Positions 44,131-55,191 of a stretch of DNA of 64,000 bases are shown here, piece after piece. The position numbers were made by a program, and so were the translations under genes. The notes beneath the pieces were generated by a model. That model did no database searches. It was not told the DNA's origin and was given only the letters and a program-made list of their open reading frames with translations. This DNA is from Hyposmocoma kahamanoa (lineage: Eukaryota; Arthropoda; Insecta; Lepidoptera; Cosmopterigidae). Where the stretch lies: the NCBI RefSeq assembly GCF_003589595.1, contig NW_020653715.1:1179747-1243746 (forward strand), read 5' to 3'. The stretch's first letter is position 1. Each line of letters starts with the position of its first letter.

Positions 44131-44550
44131 ACAGTGTGTTTTTTTAAATGGCTCACTATGGGGAAATTTGAAACCATAGAAGATACAAGGAAACTGTCTC
44201 AGGAACGAGGAACTAAGGGATGAATCCGGTTTCGCGCACTTTCCGGTAACCGATTTCAATAAAACTTGGCAAATAGATGTAATTAAACGAACTTTTCAGG
44301 TCGGTTTTTTTGAAAACAATTTTGACGTAGGTAGTCAATTTTTTGGTCAAACGTGAGTTGTTCGTAAAAATAAATAAAATTGATCAAATTTTTTTTGTGC
44401 TCGGCTCAGTTTTATTCATTTTTATGGCCAACACACGCTTGACCAAAATATTGATTGTGCCAAAATTGTTTTTACAAAAAAAGACGTAATCGTTCTCAAT
44501 CTTCTATGGTTTCAGATTTCTCCATACTGTCCCATTTAAAACAACACTGT
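44131..44550. mobile_element. Tc1/mariner-like MITE (family V) carrying a nested B fragment
   Basis: The left end, ACAGTGTGTTTTTTTAAATG...GAAACCATAGAAG, is complementary to the right end (44498-44550) over about 50 bp. Flanks both include GTAT, compatible with a TA target. CAGTGTG-type ends are typical of Tc1/mariner derivatives. A minus-strand B fragment occupies 44205-44315 inside it. No transposase frame. Confidence 0.8.
44205..44315 (-). repeat. Family B fragment nested in V
   Basis: The minus strand has AAAAAAACCGACCTGAAAAGT, GCCAAGTTTTATTGAAATCG and GTGCGCGAAACCGGATTCAT. Only the 5' 110 bp of B is present. Confidence 0.8.
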
Positions 44551-44559
44551 GTATATAAC

Positions 44560-45705
44560 TGTTACTTTTGGTAACCGCAATTTTGAATTCTATGTAAATA
44601 ACATAAGGTACAATTCGTATTTTTACAATCGTGTGCAGGTTGGAGGACAAATAATCAGTTATTTTAACGGTGTAGGAAAACGTCGTTTAAAAAGTTTCAA
44701 AGCTCAGTAGCAGACCGGTTGCTTCTGAGGTCAACGGTATGAATGCCCGTGGCGGATTTTAATACCTAAGTTACATATGTACATCTGTGAATATTTGGAA
44801 GCAATATCTAATGGCGAAGTACAACATAGTGATTCACAACTTCCCATGTTTAAATCTTCAGCAGTAGGACTTAAGTACAGTGATGATGATTCACAAGACT
44901 CTTCGAAGACGTGTGAGCTCCTCAAATGACACTGGTCCAAAATCTTGGACAGCTAAACACCCTCAGTTCCCGTTTTGAAATGTTTTTTTAAATAAATAAT
45001 AGACACACGCTTGGCCACAATCTTACCCGATGTTAAGCGACGACGTGACTGACGAAGGTACGCGTTTGCTTAAAAAATGCGTATTAACTCTAGCCTTAAA
45101 TAACCCCAAATTGTACTTTTCGGGAAACACAGGTGCCCATAGAGTATTTCATTCCTTTACCGTAAGCATCAGAAAGGACGAAACAAAGCGCTTAGTGCGA
45201 ATGTTTGGTGGTATATCGACGACATAGGTATGGAGTGTTCCGGATCTTCTAGTCGACAGAAGCAGGAACGGTGAGGGTGGAACTAAATTGAAAGTTCCTG
45301 CGCACACTCCCCGAAATGTATCTGATAAAAATTTAGATCTATCTCCTATATCGATCGAGATATGGAAGTCCAACTCTACCTCTCCACATGTCTCCATCCA
45401 CATTCGCTCTATAAATTTGTCCCGTCAATCTACAGACATCGTCACTACACTTTACTCAAAAGTGATATGACCACAACATCAAAGACAAATGCAATTACGA
45501 TCAAGCAGATTGATTAGATCCCAAACACGGCGACGCGTGCGCAGCCAGCGAGTGTTGCGCATCGTTCAAACGATGCGTGGCTGATGTATCGATGTAGAGT
45601 AGGAAATTCAGTTAGTCAGTGACTTGAATAGACAGACCTAGAGTGGTTCAGCAATAGCACAGCATATAGAATGTTAAGTTAGTTAAGTTTTGTCGCTTTA
45701 GTAAG
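44560..45705. other. Intron, unassigned
   Basis: Frames at 45030-45227 (+) and 45149-45403 (-) overlap on opposite strands and have no known motif. No repeat partner was found. Confidence 0.4.
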
Positions 45706-45707
45706 TA

Positions 45708-45985
45708 ATTAACCGACTTTCAAAAACGAGGAGGATTTCAATTCGACTGTGTTTTTTGAGTATGGTACGCGATTATTCCGTTTTTATGTGACTTGTGAAC
45801 CGATTTTGATGATTTTTTTATTAGATAGAGCATACCTTAGTAGTGGTCCCTTTAAATTTGAAGATAACATTTCATCTCTAATGGTGGCAAACTACGGGAT
45901 AAATCCTGTTCCGCGCATTTTCCGTTAAACGATGACAATGAAACTTTGCAAATAGATGTAATTCCAATAAAAAACCGTTAAGCAA
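45708..45985 (-). repeat. Family B element, both ends, shortened
   Basis: Plus-strand ACCGACTTTCAAAAACGAGG at one end and GTAATTCCAATAAAAAACCG at the other are the B termini in reverse. The interior has GTGAACCGATTTTGATGA and TAGTAGTGGTCCCTTTAAAT. About 280 bp, similar in size to 32978-33247. Confidence 0.8.
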
Positions 45986-46410
45986 ATTATTCCTATTTGA
46001 ATTACACTATGTATTTTTTTTTAAATCAAACAAGATATGTTTTTAATTGTCAATGAATTACTAAATACATATAATCCATTTCCAAATCCTGCGCCTTACG
46101 TAATATTGGCATGTGCTGCGTCAGCACCATTTCAATGCCAAAATTATATGATTTTATTTCCGTGTTTAAGCTGGAATTATGTCGTATTAGTGAATGAAAT
46201 GTTTCTTTAACTATCCATCAAAATTCCAGTGGATATTGTTTAGCTTACCAAAATGAGAGTAGTAAAAATATTTATAGAACTTGAAACATTACAGCACATT
46301 TTGTTACATTTTTACTTTCAAAATTAATACAATAGTCAACAAACTGTTTATCTTTAAACTATCAAAACACTAGACGATGTGAATGAGCAAGCGCAGAGCG
46401 AGATTCATTG

Positions 46411-46440
46411 ATTCGTCGCCGCCATCTTGGCGCAGTGCCA
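46411..46440. promoter_or_regulatory. YY1/Pho-type motif GCCGCCATCTTGG
   Basis: GCCGCCATCTT (46418-46428) is an exact complement of the YY1 consensus AAGATGGCGGC; a second GCCAT follows at 46437. In flies the YY1 orthologue Pho marks Polycomb response elements. The surrounding 260 bp is open on both strands, which may simply reflect low stop density. A single site is weak evidence. Confidence 0.2.
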
Positions 46441-46704
46441 TCTTTGTTCGAAATTCGAATTTGCGTATTTCAAAGTGAGCTGTCGTTGCCGTATCGGTTT
46501 CGTATTGGATGCACTAATTGACTTAAGAAAAATAAATCTGTTGACAGTTACTTTGCCGAGTTTAAGGCGTTTATGTCGTAAATTTGTTTTTGGTTTATAT
46601 TCATATAATTTGTTTGTTATCTTGTCTATAAAATATGATTTATTTTTAAGACCTGATTGCAAATAGTCCTTTTCAGAAAATTTGTTTTATACTATTTTTA
46701 TTAT

Positions 46705-46966
46705 GTAGTGTGTTTTTTTTTAACTGAGGAAATCCAAAACCACAGGAGTTGCAGAGTTTGACCAATTTCTGCAGTTCCGATTTTTTTCTACCAATACAGT
46801 AAAATGAGATTTACTTGAAACTACGTCTATCTGCACTTTAAAAAAAATTGTTCATTTTTATGAACAAGTCACGCTTGAGTAAAAAGACCTTCCTAAGACA
46901 GTTTTCTTGTACCTCCTATAATTTCGGATTTCCCCATACTGTCCCAGTTAAAAAAAGCACACCGTA
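46705..46966. mobile_element. Tc1/mariner-like MITE (family V), second copy
   Basis: The left end TAGTGTGTTTTTTTTAACTG and the complement of the right end (TACGGTGTGCTTTTTTTAAC) are imperfect inverted repeats that share CCATACTGTCCCA and GGATTTCCCC with 44131-44550. TA lies at both edges. It contains no B insertion. Confidence 0.8.
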
Positions 46967-46969
46967 TAA

Positions 46970-48262
46970 TATCCAAAATTAATTATATTTTTTCGAGTAT
47001 TTATTTATAGTTTCCTTATCTCTTTTCACAATCATTATTTACACAAAATTACCAATTAATTAGCACGATGTACCTCGCTCTAATTAAAACTTTTCCCAAC
47101 TCTATGGACACAGTAATTTCAAACTTCAAGAACCAATCAGGAATCAGTACAAGGAAGAAAAGACGATCGGCGCACCTTGAAGGGTTGAAGAAATAATTAA
47201 AAGGCCGAACTGAAAACCGACAGAAACTTCATTCCGATGCCTATTTGTAGCTCATCGAGTTTTCCCCGAAGTTTCCCGAAGTTTGTCAACGACTTGTCTG
47301 TCGTTTCGGTAATATTTACAACGTTCGACTTTTGAATTTGTTAATTATCTCCAATTACGATATTAAGTATTTTATTCGTAAAGATCGACTCTCGCCGTGT
47401 TTTTTTTTATATTATAAATAACTAATAATCTCTACAAACAACACAAATCGAAAGACGACATTACACTAATTTTCAGGATGCCAATAAAACTTTCTCTTTA
47501 GTTATTTCGGGACGTAAACAGATTCTTTTAAGAAGTTTTGTTTTAAATCAGACAAAACTCATTCTTATCGAAATTAAATATTTGCTAGTTAAAACCCAAA
47601 AGACGTAACTTCTAACCCTCTTAATACTCCTTAACCCTTTAAAGCGAGAAGATCAATAAATCACGATCAAACACGAATCATACCATGAAAGCGGTACCAT
47701 TTGAACTCTATTTGTTACTCGAACGGTAATTACTCGCGACTTCAGCTCTTTGCGAGTGGCTAGTGAGGTGTGAAGACGGTGATTGACAGCACTTGCGAAG
47801 TGGCGTGTGATTCCCTCTCACTTCATTAACGCCAGTTATTCGATTCTAATTGGAGTCGGATTCTTGAACGAGAATAGATGGTAGCACATTTGTACGAATT
47901 TGATTGGTTAGGAATAGTTTTTAAGAATGCGACAAGAAGGCATATATTGCATTTTTGTCCATGTCTTCGGTGATATAAAAAACAAAGCAAATAAAAACCT
48001 CCCCTATTTGACGAGATGTCAAATAGATGTTACGTGGAGTGCCTTGTCAAAATTTATTAAGTATTATTGGATGGGGGAGACCTATACCAAATAGTGGGTA
48101 AAGTCGGAGTGTGAATTTTTCACCGATTTTAAAACAGGCGTCAAACATTGTGACATTGTGGCGAAGTTTTTCAGTTACCTATTAACTCTGGATTTTAAAA
48201 GAAAATCCATGGTTCAGTTTCCGGTAAAAGCAATTTTAGCCAACTATATTGAAAATTATAAC
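46970..48262. promoter_or_regulatory. Repeat-free block with an Exd/Hth-type site
   Basis: About 1.3 kb with no recognised repeat. TGATTGACAG at 47780-47789 is an exact PBX-PREP/MEIS (Exd-Hth) decamer, in a locally more GC-rich 150 bp (47690-47850). Function is inferred; only the motif is seen. Confidence 0.3.
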
Positions 48263-48263
48263 C

Positions 48264-48559
48264 GGTTTCACCATTGACTTACAAATAAATGGACGACGAG
48301 TCTAATACAAAAACCACGAAACACATGTCCCAAGTCAACCTATTTAAACGTAGTGACATGTAAAGGAATATGAAAAAGCTAAAACGTTGAATTTAAGTTG
48401 TAATGTCATCGCAGTACTGTCTAATTTTGCTTGCTTCGCTGTCAGTCGAACAAACGAAGACGTGAATGACGCTCTGTATACGATTTTAACGCCCTATAAG
48501 TTCGGATACTTTTTACCGCGGACCCGACGTCCATATAATTGTAAGTCAATGGGTTTCAC
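48264..48559 (-). mobile_element. hAT-like MITE (family G) with 8-bp TSD, second copy
   Basis: The element is 48272-48551 (280 bp), in the opposite orientation to 34134-34401. Both ends read CATTGACTTACAA / TTGTAAGTCAATG. Flanks 48264-48271 and 48552-48559 are both GGTTTCAC, a perfect 8-bp duplication. The interior shares ATGTCATCGCAGTACTGTCT and TTTTAACGCCCTATAAGTTC with the other copy's complement. Confidence 0.93.
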
Positions 48560-48727
48560 CCAATTTTTTATTTGTATCGGCCGCCATACAATATGTATGA
48601 TGATCTTGGTTCCCCAGTACTTGATCATTTTGAAAACCAAGTTTTGCTGAATTGGTTGTATTTTCCAGTTAATAATATAACTATTTTAATTATTATAAGA
48701 AAGATCGAAAGCACTAAGAAAAGTTCA

Positions 48728-48900
48728 CTCGATTTGGCTGGATTCGAACGAGCGCCTTCAAGCAATCCGTGGCAGATGAAGCCAAGAAACGAACTAGCAG
48801 ACCTTACGATTTCTATGTGTTTGTTGCATATCTTTGTTTTTGGTTTTTAACGACTTTTTTGCCACAGCGCCATCTGTGAGAAATTTATTTCTTCAATAAA
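48728..48900 (-). mobile_element. Family E tRNA-headed element
   Basis: Plus-strand GGCTGGATTCGAACGAGCGC is the reverse of a box B, then CGAACTAGCAGACCTTACG, TTTGTTTTTGGTTTTTAACG and GCGCCATCTGTGAGAAA, in the same order as 55410-55600. Confidence 0.75.
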
Positions 48901-48904
48901 TATC

Positions 48905-49835
48905 ATGATAGTAAAACATCGTGACATTCAATTTAAAATAAAACATAATAATTATAATAATTTTAATTCATCTCCATGATATATAATAGAAAAACTTTCT
49001 CAATTCAGGTAATATGGTGATATTAAATTCTGGTTCGATGATCGACTTCCGTGTAATTTGTGTGGCTCAATAAAGGCTTTATGGAGGCTTTTATCTTCGC
49101 CCCTGCTCTTAATTACGTGTAGGGAGACACTTTTACGCTTGATTCGCTTTATGAATCCATAAGAGGCGACTCTATTCCAATCGTTGTCGTTTTACAACTA
49201 TAAATAGAATGTGTGTGTATTTTTTATTTTTAATGTGTATTTGATAATTACAGACTTTGGCGGTATAGCAGTCAGGACTATGTACGCATGGTTCTCTAAA
49301 GGTTCGTTATAGACCCACTCCAAATATTAATTATTTATTTCTATTATTTGTATTTAAATAATAACATTTTAATTGTACATAGGTAATATACAAACTTATC
49401 AATAACTTTGAAAGGCGTAAGAACACTTAAAACGTCCTGTCGATAAGTGAACCCTTTTACAAGCTCCGACGCCAATAATTCGTTGACATTAATTGGTTTA
49501 GCAAAATCCGCTACAAACCAGTACTAACCGGTTATAACTAGATCAATAATATTTTAACGCAATTATCAATTTTGTTTACGAGAGGGCGCGATCGAACGGA
49601 TCATCCAAGTTTTAACAAAATTTTAGGCGAAATATAATTAATAGGGGTTTAAGTCGCGTTGCCATTTTACTTTGCCCGACTACGGCGAATATGAAAGGAG
49701 AGTCACACGGTTTATGCGTACTTGTCCTGTTAGGTGCTATATGTGTTGCAGTATTTTAAATTTGCAGGGTAAAAATTGATAATAAGGGACAATATATAGT
49801 AGTACCGAGTCCTTTTGGACAGTACTTTAGTAGCA
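48905..49835. other. Intron, nothing recognised
   Basis: No exon or repeat family. Confidence 0.4.
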
Positions 49836-49837
49836 AT

Positions 49838-50040
49838 AGAGCTCCTTGTGAAAGAGTTCGTCCAGGGAAGTACTGCCACCTTACCTAATTCTACCGCCAT
49901 GCAGTAATGTCAGCATTACTGTGTTCCTGTTTTGAAGGGCAAGGGTGCTGGTGAAATTACAGGCACATGGGACTTGTCAACTGCGCTGCGGCAGGGTGAC
50001 GGGCGCAGTGGCAGTGCCTCTCAAATCCCCGAGTGGCAGA
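49838..50040 (+). repeat. Family A repeat, 3'-truncated
   Basis: It starts GAGCTCCTTGTGAAAGAGTT with the complete 5' end, continues through CAGGGTGACGGGCGCAGTGG, then stops at CCGAGTGGCAGA. Losing the 3' end rather than the 5' end is unusual for this family. Confidence 0.88.
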
Positions 50041-50171
50041 ATCCTACCCGCAATAGGCTTCGCAATGACGTTGCAATAGATCCTTAAACTTCGGAGTAAG
50101 AATCCTATAAGTTTTTTATGCAACTCTTATAGCTCTTATTTGTTTTGGCAAGGGCTGTTAACAAAAAATTG

Positions 50172-50468
50172 TAGTCGCAGTAGAGGTCCTTGTGAAAGAG
50201 TTCGTCCAGAGATGTACTGCCACCTTCTGCCGCTGAACAGTAATGTGAGCATTACTGCATTCCGATTGGTAGGGTAAAGATGATGGTGAAATTTTCAGGC
50301 ACATGGGACTTGGCAACTTTATGTTTCAAGGAGGTGGCCGCAGTAGCAGTACCCCTCAGATCTTTGCGATTTAAAGCTCTGAGTGGCACTGCAACTGTTA
50401 TGGACAGGCGTGTCACTTACTACCAGGCGCACGACTTGCTCTTCTCCTCACGTATCGTAAAAATAAAT
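50172..50468 (+). repeat. Family A repeat, full length
   Basis: Runs from GAGGTCCTTGTGAAAGAGTT to a short A-rich tail. The ACCTATTTCTGCCGCC block is partly deleted. It lies in the same orientation 130 bp after another A copy. Confidence 0.9.
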
Positions 50469-50504
50469 TAAAATAACCATTGACCTCATAACCTAATTAT
50501 TTAC

Positions 50505-50700
50505 ACAAGGATTCGGCTGGATACGAACCAACGTCTTGCAGCAAACCGTACCAGACGCTACACCAACTAAGCCACGGAAGAAATTACTGGTTTGAATATT
50601 GCCGGATCGAAGGAATCTTTATATTATAATTGTAACAGTAGGAGTAATTTCACAAAAAGAATTTAACATCATGGTGGTCAAACACTGTGACATTCAATAA
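50505..50700. repeat. Family E composite
   Basis: The first part is a reverse tRNA-like head (GGATACGAACCAACGTCTTG, ACCAACTAAGCCACG). The second is the E tail in forward orientation (GCCGGATCGAAGGAATC, GTAGGAGTAATTTCACAAAA, ATCATGGTGGTCAAA). Head and tail are therefore in opposite orientations. Confidence 0.65.
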
Positions 50701-50704
50701 CTTA

Positions 50705-51840
50705 AAAATTAAAATATCTTACATAAGAATACAATTTTTTTTCATTTTTTATATTAAGCATGTTTCATATACCAACCATTTGCTGTGTTTAATAAAATAT
50801 ATTAATTTCGCAAAAGAAATATTACAATACAAAGAAAATCTTTGTTTCAAACGCCCTCAATAAATCCAAAGGCAACACAGGCACAATGGATCGAGACAAT
50901 GTGTGTGAATTAGATAATTAATTGATTAAAAAGGGATAGGGTTCGTTAGAACTTTTTCTACCCTTCGACCGGCCCAAATTGATTTAACTCAGGGATGTGT
51001 ACTTAACTTTGCAACCCCCTCGCACCGATGTGTGACCATTTGCGATTTTAAAAAATTGAGATGAATTTTTAAAATTACGCCTGGCTGGATTGAAATTTTG
51101 GAGCTTAATGTAGGATTCGATTTTTGAAAATGTACCGACTGGTTGTTAAAGTTTTCCGTTAATTAAAAATTTGAAAGCTACTGGTGTAAAACGTACTTTA
51201 TAATGCCGCTGAGAAATATTTTCCAATGTTTTAGCGTATAGAGGCTCGTAATTTCTGCCTACACCAGTGGGAGATACGTGATATATAATGTACAAAGTAA
51301 AAAAAAATCTTCCGCTCAAAATTTAATTAATTTGTGTCATATGTATTGTGTTGCTCGTAAATATTTAAGATTTTTTATTGCGTTATTTGTGTGTGCTAAC
51401 CAAAACACAAAAAAATCTCACCAAATATCTCCCTCGCTCATCCAAACAGAACTGACAAAAAATACTTCTTTATACACTCCCTATTTACGCCATTATCAAA
51501 AAAATCTACTAAAAGCTAATTAATACAGGCTCGTATCTCTCTCGTTGCCGACCGTACATAAAAACCCCTTTAACTTATGATGAATTAGCGATCTCCTACG
51601 TTTTATGTCTCCCGCGTTATCTGCCCACCCTTACCACCCTACTGGACACCCTTGGACACCCTTTGACACCCTCCTCTGGGTGTGTGTACGTCAATACGAA
51701 GAAATTAATATAAGCGGAAAAATTAAGGGTCAGATTAAATGGGAATTTGATACTGGAAGGTTTTGTTTATATAAAGTAAAAAATTGTTTTCACGGGAATT
51801 GCAATTCGAGTTAACTGGAGTACATAACTTGAACTTCCTT
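50705..51840. other. Intron, nothing recognised
   Basis: AT-rich. ACACCCTTGGACACCCTTTG at 51645-51665 is a short imperfect tandem. Confidence 0.4.
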
Positions 51841-51844
51841 ATTT

Positions 51845-52145
51845 TTATTTATTTATTTTGGCGCAGTTACAAAATACAAACTACACAATACAAGTAAAAC
51901 TATGACAATATAACACTGCTGCCAATGCGTAGCCAGTTGTCCTGACATTGGCTGGGTTACGTTCCCATCTTAAAATCCTATATATAATTTTGTTATATAT
52001 GTATGGAAAGACGACATGGCTCTAGATTCCACACAAACCTGATTCAAAGTGTATTCCATAGCATTTAAGTTTATTTCAAAAGACCAATCCCTAGAGTTTC
52101 TTCTCAGGGAAGTCAGTGTGGTGAACGAGCAGCAGTTTTCAAGTG
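51845..52145 (-). repeat. Family T repeat with AAAT-type 3' tail
   Basis: The reverse complement matches 15360-15520, then continues for 150 bp (AACTGGCTACGCATTGGCAG) to an AATAAATAAA tail. The tail suggests a LINE 3' end. Confidence 0.65.
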
Positions 52146-52486
52146 CTTAAGTATTTTTCTTTACTAACAAAAATTATGGATGAATGTATCTGAAATAAAT
52201 GGTTTATTGTTATATTTGTAGCTCAATAACAACATGCGAATAACATTTTGCAACATAATGAATACGGCTAACTATAGTGTAATCGTTTAGTTGGTTATAT
52301 TTAACTAAAAGTAAACAAACTCCAGCTGTCACTTGGTTAACCGGTCAAATACAATATTTGGTAGTGAGTTTCATACGTCGTATTACTGCTGTACCCTTTA
52401 ATTTCGTCGCATGTTATTAGCTGTCATCTATTTCAAGGCTGGATTTTAGGTTGTTTATCGTAGGAAAGTTGTGATACGTGATATAA

Positions 52487-52636
52487 ACCGACTTCAAAAA
52501 GGAGAAGGTTTTTGTATGTCTGTTACGCAGTTACTTGGGCATTTGTGAACCGTTTTTGATGATTCATTTTTGTCGGTAAGAGCGATGGTCCCATTAAAAT
52601 GTGAAGAAAATGTTCCTCTTCTAATGACAAACTGAT
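52487..52636 (-). repeat. Family B, 3' end only
   Basis: Plus-strand AAACCGACTTCAAAAAGGAG, GTTACGCAGTTACTTGGGC, TGTGAACCGTTTTTGATGAT and GAAGAAAATGTTCCTCTTCT are the reverse of B's 3' end. It is followed directly by an S element. Confidence 0.75.
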
Positions 52637-52865
52637 GCATCTTTTCATATTTCGGTTTACATCGTGAACTAAACTAAGCGACCTAACTAAATTAACCCAA
52701 CGATCTCGCCAAGCTGTGGAAAATATGTCGCCCTTCACCCCCGCACGCACCGTGGTTACTCGAGCGCGTATTTTCTTAGTTTTGCATGCAACTACGTGGG
52801 CTAAGCTAAGACAGCTTAGTTACGCTCGCGGTGCGACCTGCGCTTCACACCATTTAAAAAGATTA
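52633..52865 (+). repeat. Family S repeat
   Basis: CATCTTTTCATATTTCGGTT, TACATCGTGAACTAAACTAAG, AAATATGTCGCCCTTCACCC and GCACGCACCGTGGTTACTCG match 55258-55400 in the same orientation. Further right, CGCGGTGCGACCTGCGCTTC matches the reverse of 55195-55215, so the element has related sequence at both ends. Confidence 0.75.
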
Positions 52866-52869
52866 ATAA

Positions 52870-53715
52870 TTTTATTTGTACATTGTTATTAAAATCTACG
52901 TACTTACGTTATTAGGAATCAACAAAAAAGCTTTTTTAATGAAAATTAATATTGACAACCTAAGCAGGAGTGTTGTGTCCCAGTATTTAAATATTTTTCC
53001 CCAGACTAATTTGGGAAACGAACTTGTCAAGTTCTGGTACGCTTAGGACAGGGGATATCCTATTTTTAGACCGTGTAATTAGAGTAATGGTGTGATACAT
53101 AATTATTATCAAATATTTACGATTATTCGCTCTTTAAATAATGTCATGACCCGTCATGATCCTCCTTTATTGTCCAAAAAAGATAATCCCACCACGAAAC
53201 ATATTAAAAAATCAATTAACCCATAAACAAAAGGCCTCCTCCTCCCCGTTAAACCTCCCCCTAGTCCCAAGATCCAAGTCACGGTCCAAAAATGTCGCTA
53301 AAAAGGCTCCGCGTCATGTGAAGGGCAAGTATTAACTTGTATAAGGGTTGAGATAAGGAAAGCTTTGATATCGCCATTCACATAGTGTGGATTTTTCTTT
53401 GACCAACGAACAGGGTTCCTAGTGAAGGAAAATAGTTATTAATACATATTTAAAATATAACTATTTAATTTGTAAAAAGAATTATACTTGACTTCAACAT
53501 CTTTATTTTTATGCAGTTACTATTTCGAATAACGCTATTCGAAATTATTTTTCTTGTGATTATTAAATCAAATAAAAATATTAAACGTTACTATATTAAT
53601 TTGTAACATTGTTGTTATAAATATAATTCCATTATCTCACTTTAAGTAATTCAACTGATTTTAAAAACAAAGGGAATTCGAGCGCCCTTGCGAAGTCCGC
53701 CATATCTGACTCGAA
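52870..53715. other. Intron, nothing recognised
   Basis: Repeat-poor. No exon recognised. Confidence 0.4.
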
Positions 53716-53720
53716 TACAA

Positions 53721-53824
53721 TCAAGAGCACATCAAGCTTGACACTTTGTACGTTGGACAGTTCGTATCGTAAGCGGCATAGAGTTGCATTTAAGTCTTAA
53801 GTGTCAAGCTTGACGTGCTCTTGA
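53721..53824. mobile_element. Foldback element (family F), 104 bp, 26-bp TIRs
   Basis: Arms 53721-53746 (TCAAGAGCACATCAAGCTTG...) and 53799-53824 are complementary with one mismatch. Its right edge adjoins a B element at 53828. Single-arm relatives are at 26304 and 31793. Confidence 0.9.
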
Positions 53825-53827
53825 ATG

Positions 53828-54258
53828 TACATAAAAAAACCGACCTCAAAAGTACGTGGAATTACGTCTATTTGCTAAGTTTTATTGAAATATCCTGAAA
53901 TTCGCCACTATACAGGACTTGACACTGGAGATAATAAAAATCGGTTCTCACTACTCAAAGTACATTGAGAGAAAAATGCCTCAAATTGGATTAATAGTAA
54001 AATCAACTATTAAAATCATTGCTCCGAAATTAAAGTTTAGGCGCTATTTATAAAAATGAATCTTAATGCGTGAACAGCCACCCTTAGAGGTTCTTCAAAA
54101 TGAAATGGGACCAGTATGGAAGTACTCCCTTTCCAACAAAAAAAGAATCATGAAAATCGGTTCACAAATACCGGAGTTATCGCGTAACATACATACAAAA
54201 GAAAGAAAAGAACATACGGTCGAATTGAGAACCTCCTCATTTTTTGAAGCCGGTTAAA
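53828..54258 (+). repeat. Family B element, nearly full length
   Basis: It starts AAAAAAACCGACCTCAAAAG and ends CCTCCTCATTTTTTGAAGCC. Relative to 29250-29705 it lacks the AAAGTGCGCAAACCCGGATT block. Confidence 0.9.
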
Positions 54259-54265
54259 AATGATG

Positions 54266-54346
54266 CTAAGTTAAAAACCGAACTCAAAAGTTGGTCGAAT
54301 TAGGTACATCTATTTGGAAAGTTTAATTGAAATCGGTTACCGGAAT
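54266..54346 (+). repeat. Family B, 5' fragment
   Basis: GTTAAAAACCGAACTCAAAAG and ATTGAAATCGGTTACCGGAA. It follows the previous B copy in tandem and is cut off by the family E element. Confidence 0.75.
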
Positions 54347-54349
54347 GAC

Positions 54350-54545
54350 TTGGCGTGGTTTATTTGGCATGGCGTCTGGCACTTTTTGCTAGAAGACGTT
54401 GGTTCGAATCCAACCGGATCGAAGGAATTTTTTTGAAGTGTTCGATCTTTGTATTGATAATTATTAGAAACTAGTGGAGTAATTTCACAAAAAATAATTG
54501 AATATTATGGTGGTGAAATATGACATTCAATGCAACTTAATTACA
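54350..54545 (+). mobile_element. Family E tRNA-headed element, with box B and tail
   Basis: TTTGGCATGGCGTCTGGC and a perfect box B in GTTGGTTCGAATCCAACC are followed by GGATCGAAGGAATTTTTTTG, GTTCGATCTTTGTATTGA, AGTGGAGTAATTTCACAAAA and GAATATTATGGTGG. The 5' GCGCCATCTATGAGA part is absent. Confidence 0.8.
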
Positions 54546-54782
54546 ATCACGTTACATAGTTACAATAACAAAAATACGTGACAAAAACAATACAAAGACA
54601 ATTCCTCTTACTGTGGTATCGATGGCATACACTGTAATGCTTGCCATGCCATATCATTTCGCAAAGGCAATTTAGCGATGTCTTCCAGACAACCTTTGAG
54701 GCAGCGGAAAACTAAACTGAAAAGGGAGACGTAGCGTGTGAATGGTAAAAGTTTAAGTTCGTAAATAAAACCTTACAATAAA

Positions 54783-54850
54783 CTTTGTCAACGACTTTTT
54801 AGTCGTAGCGCCATCTATGAGAAATCTATGAAAATTGTATCAAAATAATT
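54783..54850 (-). repeat. Family E, 5' end fragment
   Basis: TCAACGACTTTTTAGTCGTA and GCGCCATCTATGAGAAATCT match the distal part of 48728-48900 and 55410-55600. Confidence 0.65.
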
Positions 54851-55124
54851 GAATATCAATTCAATAAAAATTTAAAATACAGTGAATAGAGACATCTCTC
54901 GCCAGGGCTGGTAACTGTAAAGATATCTAACTGGGGGATAAAACTTACATAGCTTACAATAAATTGTTGTTAAATAATAAATGGCCATTTCAATGTACAC
55001 TACTTTGTCCGATCCCCCGCTTGCGCTTCCATTACCATACATATGTATGGGATCATCATCTTTCAATACTATAATAATAAAATTTCTTTATATTTACGTA
55101 CAGACGGCAGCACATTGAGTTACA

Positions 55125-55191
55125 CATTAACGGATCTGTTCCGTTGCACTGGAGGAACTGAGCCGCATTATATATATATCTAATGCGGCTC
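55125..55191. repeat. Family R piece and 11-bp perfect hairpin
   Basis: TACACATTAACGG and TGTTCCGTTGCACTGGAGG match 10616-10660. Then GAGCCGCATTA (55160-55170) and TAATGCGGCTC (55181-55191) pair perfectly around an AT loop. Confidence 0.6.

Noticed and set aside
44459..44473. Minus-strand CAATTTTGGCAC reading QFWH, compared with the FWQQ end of the preceding Cut exon
   Set aside because: It lies inside a family V MITE, lacks a following QQ and a donor site, and has no upstream match.
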